Assembly (NCBI RefSeq): GCF_036588685.1
Contig: NC_086377.1
Coordinates: 74,840,283-74,904,282, forward strand
DNA from: Mytilus trossulus
Taxonomy: Eukaryota > Mollusca > Bivalvia > Mytilida > Mytilidae
Reading direction: 5' to 3'
DNA length: 64,000 nucleotides
The translations under genes were made by a program, and so were the position numbers. The notes beneath the pieces were generated by a model. It was not told the origin of the DNA. It saw nothing but the letters and a program-made list of their open reading frames with translations, and did not search any database. Positions 53,501 to 62,500 of this stretch are shown in pieces. The stretch's first letter is position 1. Every line of letters begins with the position of its first letter.

Positions 53501-56500
53501 TAGTGAGCACGCTCACATACCCCATGTCCCCACATTGTCATTGGAGAAATTAAATAAGTATAAGAAAAAAAATTGTATAAGAAAAAATATTGAAAAATAA
53601 TTTCAATATACATAGTATGTCCTTATTATCTACAAAATTTCATGAAATTCTGTTGTGTGTTTTCAGAGGAGTTGCGATGACAAACTGTTGCAGTAGTACA
53701 TTAAAGTAAATAAGTTCAAAGGGGCGTAACTCCTAGAAAAAAAATTGAATAGCAATTTCTAGTCGATATGCACAACTACATAGTATGTCCTTATTATCTG
53801 AAAAGGTTTTGTGAAATTCTGTTGTGTGGTTTGAGAGGAGTTGCAATGACAAACTGTTGCAGTAGTACATTATAGTAAATAAGTTCAAAGGGTTGTAACT
53901 CCTAGAAAAATTGAATCACAATTTCCCGTCGATATGCACAACTACATAGTATGTCCTTATTATCTGAAAAGGTTTCGTGAAATTCTGTTGTGTGGTTTGA
54001 GAGGAGTTGCGATGACAAACTGTTGCAGTAGTACATTAAAGTAAATAAGTTCAAAGGGTTGTAACTCCTAGAAAAAAAAATTGAATCGCAATTTCCCGTC
54101 GATTTGCACAACTACATAGTATGTCCTTATTATCTGAAAAGGTTTCGTGAAATTCTGTTGTGTGGTTTGAGAGGAGTTGCGATGACAAACTGTTGCAGTA
54201 GTACATTAAAGTAAATAAGTTCAAAGGGGCGTAACTCCTAGAAAAAAAATTGAATCGCAATTTCCAGTCGATATGCACAACTACATAGTATGTCCTTATT
54301 ATCTGAAAAGGTTTCGTAAAATTCTGTTGTGTGGTTTGAGAGGAGTTGCGATGACAAACTGTTGCAGTAGTACATTAAAGTAAATAATTTCAAAGGGGCG
54401 TAACTCCTAGAAAAAAAATTGAATCACAATTTCCAGTCGATATGCACAACTACATAGTATGTCCTTATTATCTGAAAAGGTTTCGTGAAATTCTGTTGTG
54501 TGGTTTGAGAGGAGTTGCGATGACAAGAAACAGGACTGACGGACGGACGGACTGACGGACGGACCGACGGACGGACGGGTCAAAAACATTATACCCTCCA
54601 CAACTTCGTTGCATGGGGCATAAATATAGTTGATCTATTGTATATACATTGTGTAGTATTAGAAAAAAGACCAAAACTCAAAAACTTAACTTTTCGTTCA
54701 TTTTTTTATATAAATAAGGCAGTTAGTTTTCTCGTTTGAATTGTTTTACATTGTCTTATCGGGGTCTTTTATAGCTGACTATGCAGTATGGGCTTTGATC
54801 ATTGTTGAAGGCCGTACAGTTAATGTCTGTGTCATTTTGGTCTGTTGTGGACAGTTGTTTCATTGGCAATCATACCACATCTTCTTTTTTATATTTGACC
54901 ATTCAACCATCAAAATGTGGTCAAGGTCAATTGACACCTGCCAGCTAGACATGTACACTTTACAATCATTCCATACACCAAATATAGTAGACCTATTGCA
55001 TACAGTATAAGAAAAACAGACCAAAACACAAACACTTAACTATAACCATTGAACCATGAAAATGAGGTCAAGGTCAGATGACACCTGCCAGTTGGACATG
55101 TACACCTTACAGTCCTTCCAATAGTATCTGAGATATGGACTTGTCCACCAAAACTTAACCATGTTGAATGTTCACTGATCCATGAAATGAGGTCGAGGTC
55201 AAGTGAAAACTGTCTGACAGGCATGAGGACCTTGCAAGGTACGCACATAACAAATATAGTTATACTATTACTTATAAAAGAGAATTTAAATTACAAAATA
55301 AGTTTTTTTCAAGTAGTCACTGAATCATGAAAATGAGGTCAAGGACATTGGAAATGTGACTGGCGGAAACTTCGTAAAATGAGGAATCCATATACAAAAT
55401 ATGAAGCATCCAGGTCTACCACCTTCTAAAATATAAAGCCACTGCTTGATCACTATGCCTATGCTGAGCTTTCTGAGATTAAAGTCAAAAGCTCGACAAA
55501 AACAATCAGTTTTAAGGGGGCTCGCGGGTCTGAATCATTTGTTTAATTTTTAAAAAAATGTGGTCACCATTCATTTACGCCCACAATCTGCCTTCGAAAG
55601 ACGCATACATTTTTCTTAATGTCCTTTTTTCTGTTGACCTAATAGGGGAAATAGTTGTAATATCGAAATAAAAAAAGAACTAAATTACAGAAATCGCTTA
55701 AATTTTACAGTTAATTAGTTTATGTACAGCTTTTTCGAAAAAAAAAAAAAATATAGGTCACCGATGAGTTAAAAAAGATATTTCAAATTTAATGCCAAAA
55801 ATGGCATTTTTGCACAAAAAAGAGATGATTTTGAGCTTTTCCAATGATATCTACATTTTAAAAGTCACCTGAGGCCAACACCAATTGATTTATTGGAATG
55901 ATTCTTGTACCATAATGATAAAGTAATAACTACCTAAGGTAATAAATGAAATTTGTAATGAAAAATTATTGTTTAATTTTTTTCTTAAAATCTTATACCC
56001 GCAAGCCTCCTCAAGAAAACTGTGTTCATTCATTAGGTGTATTAATAAAAAGGTTTGTCCCTCCATGTAAAAGTTAAGCACAGACTGATTTCTTCATATT
56101 TAGTTTAACCTGTTTATTATACAGGTATTTCATCATAAACTTAAAAGTTGTACTTTATTATATATTATCTGCATCTGTTTACCCTCAACTATTGTATTTG
56201 TATTTATATTGTAATTGTACTTCCTCAGTTGACTTGTATTTAGTTTTTAGAGAATAAAATAACTATCTATCTAATAAGAATAAAACTGAATGTTACCTCC
56301 AATGATTTCACCCAAGGACTGCATCCTTGATCTATTAAACATTTTGTTATATCAATCTGTCCAAACTCAGCAGCAAGATGTAAAGCTGTTTGTCCAAACT
56401 ATAACAATATAAAAATATAAACATGTTAATAGTGTGTGATAAAAAAATCATGAGAGGAGTCAAAACAATTTATCAAATGTAAGAAATATAACATCGGGTA

Positions 56501-59500
56501 AGAAAATATCCAATTATATTTGTGTATAAACTATTATATTCATTTTAGATTCTGTTACATTTATCGAACATTTAAGTTTTTTAGAAAGTCAAGATGGCGG
56601 CGTACTCCTAAGTTACGACATGTCATTGTGCTTCTGATGGTACATATAGTAGCCATCATAGTTATAATGTAAATTAATAATTGCGTATGTTTGGCTGAAA
56701 AATTATAAGGATTAAACACATTTTTTCTAGAGGTTATTGATGTGTAAACCGGGTCTCTAACTCACAAACTTGACATAAAAGTCCTTCGGACTTTTATTCA
56801 GTTTGTGAGTTATCCGCCCCGGTTTACACATCAATAACCTCTAGAAAAAATGTGTTTAATCCTATAATAAACTATTAAATGGTAGATTAAGATATATAAA
56901 TTCAATGCATATTTTCTGATTCAGTGAAACAAAACAGGTAAAAAAATAGTAAACTCTTAATTATATAAGTGTAACAAGTTAAATAATAGCAACCCTCACT
57001 TTATATAAGTCTCACAAGTATTTGTTGTCCATTTAACATGTATGATAAACAACATGATTTTATGTTGATTCAGTAGAATGATTAAAGTTGAAAAAAAAAA
57101 CTTTTTTCAAGAAACATTAAAACAAGTAATATTTTCTGATTCAGTACGAAGAGACAAGAAAAATAAGACCCCACTTTAAATAATTCTGTCAAGTATTTGT
57201 TATTTTTAAAAGATGTTTTACATTAAATCTGTAGAATTAACATTATCTGACTAAAGAAGTTAACACAACTTGTTCTCTTTAACTTCTCATTAAAATCAGA
57301 TGTTTACAAAATAATTTTTCATCAAGAAACAAAATGAAACCTTAACTATCTGATTCAGTTCTGTGTTACGAATAAAATGAGACCCCACTTTATATAATTC
57401 TAACAAATATTTGTTGTCATTAAACCTGTCTGATTAACAACATGATTTTGTGTAGATTCTGTATAAAGTGATGTTTGGTCAGAGTAAGGTCATTATATCT
57501 ATCATTACCCAGTCTGTAGTGCCTAACTGACTGCCGTGAGTGACTAGGTAAGTCACGACCTCCAGGTTTCCTCCCCAAGCCGCCCACATTAATGGTGTCT
57601 TTCCTCTCTGTAATATCAACATATAACAGACATCAAAACTTGTGTCATAAACTGGACAATGTTGTGTAATAAATATAAACAAAATATATATCACATGAAT
57701 CAGTGGTCAAAACTGAATAAAATGTCCAGTCACACTTCTATTTCTATTCTACATAAACAACAAATAAACAACATGTTTTATTGTGAGATGTCAGAACTTC
57801 CATCAGAACTGTCAGGTTAAAAAAAAACTTTTTTCTAGAAACATAAACAATATTTATATCAATGGACTCAGCTGGACAAGACAATTAAAATGAGACCCCA
57901 CTTTATATAATTCTGTCAACTATTTGTTGTCCATTAAATCTGTTCAATTAACAATGATTAAGAAAATGGAGGAAGTGATAAAAAAAAACTTTTTTCAAGA
58001 AACATTAAAACGAGTAATATTTTCTGATTCAGTACGAAGAGACGAAAAAAATAAGACCCCACTTTATATAATTCTGTCAAGTATTTGTTATTTTTAAAAG
58101 ATGTTTTACATTAAATCTGTAGAATTAACATTATCTGACTAAAGATGTTAACGCAAATTTTTTTTCATCACCTTCTTATTAAAATAAAATGTTAACAAAA
58201 AAAAATTTCATCAAGAAACAAAATAAAACCTTTACTATCTGATTCAGTTCTGTGTTACGAATAAAATGAGACCCCACTTTATATAATTCTAACAAATATT
58301 TGTTGTCCATTAAACCTGTCTGATTAACAACATGATTTTGTGTAGATTCTGTATAAAGTGATGTTTGGTCAGAGTAAGGTCATTATATCTATCATTACCT
58401 TGTCTGTAGTCTCTAACTGACTGCGGTGAGTGACCAGGTAAGTCATCACCTCCAGGTGTCCTCCCTCAGCTGCCAACATTAATGGTGTCAATCCATACTG
58501 TAATATCAACATATAACAGACATCAAAACTTGTGTCATAAACTGGACAATGTTGTGTAATAAATATAAACAAAATATATATCACATGAATCAGTGGTCAA
58601 AACTGAATAAAATGACCAGTCACACTTGTATTTATATTCTACATAAACAACAAATAAACAACATGTTTTATTGTGAGATGTCAGAACTTCAATCAGAACT
58701 GTCAGGTTAAAAAAAAACTTTTTTCTAGAAACATAAACAATATTTATATCAATGGACTCAGCTGGACAAGACAATTAAAATGAGACCCCACTTTATATAA
58801 TTCTAATAAATATTTGTTGTCCATTAAACCTGTCTGATTAACAATGATTACGTAGAATGATTAAAGTTTAAAAAAAAATAAAATCAAGAATCATTAAAAC
58901 GAGTAATATTTTCTGATTCAGTACGAAAAGACAAGAAAAATGAGACCCCACTTTATATAATTCTGTCAAGTATGGTCAAGTTGTGGTGAGTATAAGGGTA
59001 ATATAGCAATGGCGTATGTTTGTGGTGAGTATAAGTAAAGAACTGCAATAAGCCATGTTTATTTTTTTCAAGTTTGCATTGCCTATAAGTGTGATCTGTA
59101 ACTTGTTTGTGATGAGTGTAATAATGTCATTGCTATGTCACATGTTGGTGTTGAGTATAAGAGTGTCATTGCTATGTCACATGTTGGTGTTGAGTATAAG
59201 AATGTCATTGCTATGTCACATGTTGGTGTTGACTATAAGGGTATCATTGCTACGTTACATGCTGGTGTTGAGTATAAGAGTGTTATTGCTATGTCACATG
59301 TTGGTGCTGAGTATAAGAGTGTCATTGCTATGTCACATGTTGGTGTTGACTATAAGAGTGTCAGTGCTATGTCACATGCTGGTGTTGAGTATAAGAATGT
59401 CATTGCTATGTCACATGTTGGTGTTGACTATAAGCGTGTCATTGTTATGTCACATGTTGGTGTTGAGTATAAGAGTGTCATTGCTATGTCACATGTTAGT

Positions 59501-62500
59501 GTTGAATATAAGAGTGTCATTGCTACATCACATGCTGGTGTTGAATATAAGAGTGTCACTGCTATGTCACATGTTGGTGTTGAGTATAAGAGTGTTATTG
59601 CTGTGTCACATGTTGGTGTTGATTATAAGAGTGTCATTGCTATGTCACATGCTGGTGTTGAGTATAAGAATGTCATTGCTATGTCACATGTTGGTGTTGA
59701 TTATAAGAGTGTCATTGCTAAGTGACATGTTGATGTTGACTATAAGAGTGTCATTGCTATGTCTCATGTTAGTATTGAATATAAGAGGGTCATTGCGATG
59801 TCACATGTTAGTGTTGACTATAAGAGTATCATTGCTAAGTGACATGTTGGTGTTGAGTAAAAGAGTGTCATTGCTATGTCACATGTTGGTGTTGAGTTTA
59901 AGAGTGTCATTGCTATGTCACATGTTGGTGTTGAGTATAAGAATGTCATTGCTATGTCACATGTTGGTGTTAAGGTAAAGAGTATCATTGCTATGTCACA
60001 TGCTGGTGTTGACTATAAGAGTGTCATTGCTATGTCACATGCTGGTGTTGAGTATAAGAATGTCATTGCTATGTCATATGTTGGTGTTGACTATAAGAGT
60101 GTCATTGTTATGTCACATGTTGGTGTTGAATATAAGAGTGTCATTGCTACGTCACATGCTGGTGTTGAATATAAGAGTGTCACTGCTATGTCACATGGTG
60201 GTGTTGAATACAAGAGTGTCATTGCTATGTCACATGCTGGTGTGGAGTATAAGAATGTCATTGCTATGTCACATGTTGGTGTTGAGTATAAGAGTGTCAT
60301 TGCTATGTCACATGCTGGTGTTGAGTATAAGAGTGTCATTGCTATGTCACATGTTGGTGTTGACTATAAGAATGTCATTGCTATGTCACATGTTGGTGTT
60401 GACTATAAGAGTGTCATTGCTACGTCACATGCTGGTGTTGACTATAAGAGTGTCACTGCTATGTCACATGTTGGTGTTGACTATAAGAGTGTCATTGCTA
60501 CGTCACATGCTGGTGTTGAATATAAGAGTGTCACTGCTATGTCACATGTTGGTGTTGAGTATAAGAATGTCACTGCTATGTCACATGTTGGTGTTGACTG
60601 TAAGAATGTCATTGCTATGTCACATGTTGGTGTTGACTATAAGAGTGTCATTGCTGTCACATGTTAGTGTTGACTATAAGAGTATCATTGCTAAGTGACA
60701 TGTTGGTGTTGACTTTAAGAGTGACATTATGTAGGTGTCACATGTCATGTTCAGTACAAGAGTGGTAAATGAAAGTTGTATGATCAGGTGTCACATGTCA
60801 TGTTTAGTACATGAGAGGTAAATGCATGGTGTATGATCAGGTGTCACATGTCATATTCAGTACAGGAGTGGTTAATGAATGTTGTATAAGCAGGTGTTAC
60901 ATATAATGTTTAGTACTGTAGTGATAAATGTATGTGGTATAATCTGGTGTTACATATCATGTTTAGTACTGTAGTGATAAATGTATGTTGTATGATCAGG
61001 TGTCACATGTCATGTTTAGTACAGGAGTGGTAAATGTATGTTGTATGATCAGGTGTCACATGTCATGTTTAGTATAGGAGTGGTAAATGCATGTTGAATG
61101 ATCAGGTGTCACATGTCATGTTCAGTACAGGAGTGGTAAATGAATGTTGTATAATCAGGTGTAACATGTCATGTTCAGTACAGGAGTGGTAAATGAATGT
61201 TGTATAATCATGTGTTACATGTCATGTTCAGTACAGGAGTGTTAAATGAATGTTGTATGATCAGGTGTCACATGTCATGTTTAGTACAGGAGTGGTAAAT
61301 GCATGTTGTATGATCAGGTGTCACATGTCATGTTTAGTACAGGAGTGGTAAATGCATGTTGTATGATCAGATGTCACATGTCATGTTCAGTACTAGAGTG
61401 GTAAATGAATGTTGTATAATCAGGTGTAACATGTCATGTTCAGTACAGGAGTGGTAAATGAATGTTGTATGATCACGTGTCACATGTCATGTTCAGTACA
61501 GGAGTGGTAAATGCATGTTGTATGATCAGATGTCACATGTCATGTTCAGTTCTGGAGTGGTAAATGTGTGTTGTATAATCATGTGTTACATGTCATGTTT
61601 AGTACAGGAGTGGTAAATGCATGTTGAATGATCAGGTGTCACATGTCATGTTCAGTACAGGAGTGGTAAATGAATGTTGTATAATCAGGTGTAACATGTC
61701 ATGTTCAGTACAATAGTGGTAAATGCATGATGTATGATCAGGTGTCACATGTCATGTTCAGTTTTGGAGTGGTAAATGCATGTTGTTTGATCAGGTGTCA
61801 CATGTCATGTTCAGTACAGGAGTGGAAAATGAATGTTGTATAATCAGGTGTTACATGTCATGTTCAGTACTGGAGTGGTAAATGAATGTTAAATGGTCAG
61901 GTGTCACATGTCATGTTCAGTACTGGAGTGGTAAACGCATGTTGTATAATCAGGTGTCACATGTCATGTTCCTTACAGGAGTGGTAAATGAATGTTGTAT
62001 GATGTGGTGTCACATGTCATGTTCAGTACAAGAGTGGTAAATGAATGTTGTATGATCAGGTGTCACATGTCATGTTCAGTACTGGAGTGGTAAATGAATG
62101 TTGTATAATCAGGAATCACATGTCATGTACAGTTCTGGAGTGGTAAATGCATGTTGTATAATCAGGTGTTACATATCATGTTTAGTACTGGAGTGGTAAA
62201 TGAATGTTGTATGATGTGGTGTCACATGTCATGTTCAGTACAAGAGTGGTAAAAGAATGTTGTATGATCAGGTGTCACATGTCATGTTCAGTACTGGAGT
62301 GGTAAATGCATGTTGTATAATCAGGTGGCACATGTCATGTTCAGTACAAGACTGGTAAATGAATGTTGTATGATTAGATGTCACATGTCATGTTCAGTAC
62401 TGGAGTGGTAAATGCATGTTGTATGATAAGGTGTCACATGTCATGTTCAGTACTGGAGTGGTAAATGTAGGTTGTATAATCAGGTGTCAGATGTCATGTT

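Larger units (their letters stand above)
53320..55505 (+). repeat. Dispersed repeat family D, copy 2, split by nested insertions
   Basis: Its segments 53325-53492, 54628-54700 and 54895-55500 share 'aaatatagttgac', 'aaggtcaaggtcagatgaca' and 'cttgcaaggtacgc' with copy 1. Two other repeats, at 53493-54627 and about 54700-54894, interrupt it. Confidence 0.75.
57110..58975. repeat. Tandem duplication (~890 bp) carrying ankyrin exons
   Basis: 57110-57910 aligns with 58000-58800 at an offset of 889-890 bp. A third, truncated unit continues from 58801 to about 58975 and is cut off before its exon by the 39-bp satellite. Intron parts: 4 differences in 300 bp (57611-57910 against 58501-58800) and one indel in about 157 bp on the other side. 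The enclosed exons differ at 18 of 99 bases. Confidence 0.95.

Noticed and set aside
59055..60698. Open frames of 196-307 codons over the 39-bp array
   Set aside because: Same cause: a 13-codon unit without stops. Overlapping frames on both strands translate the same satellite.
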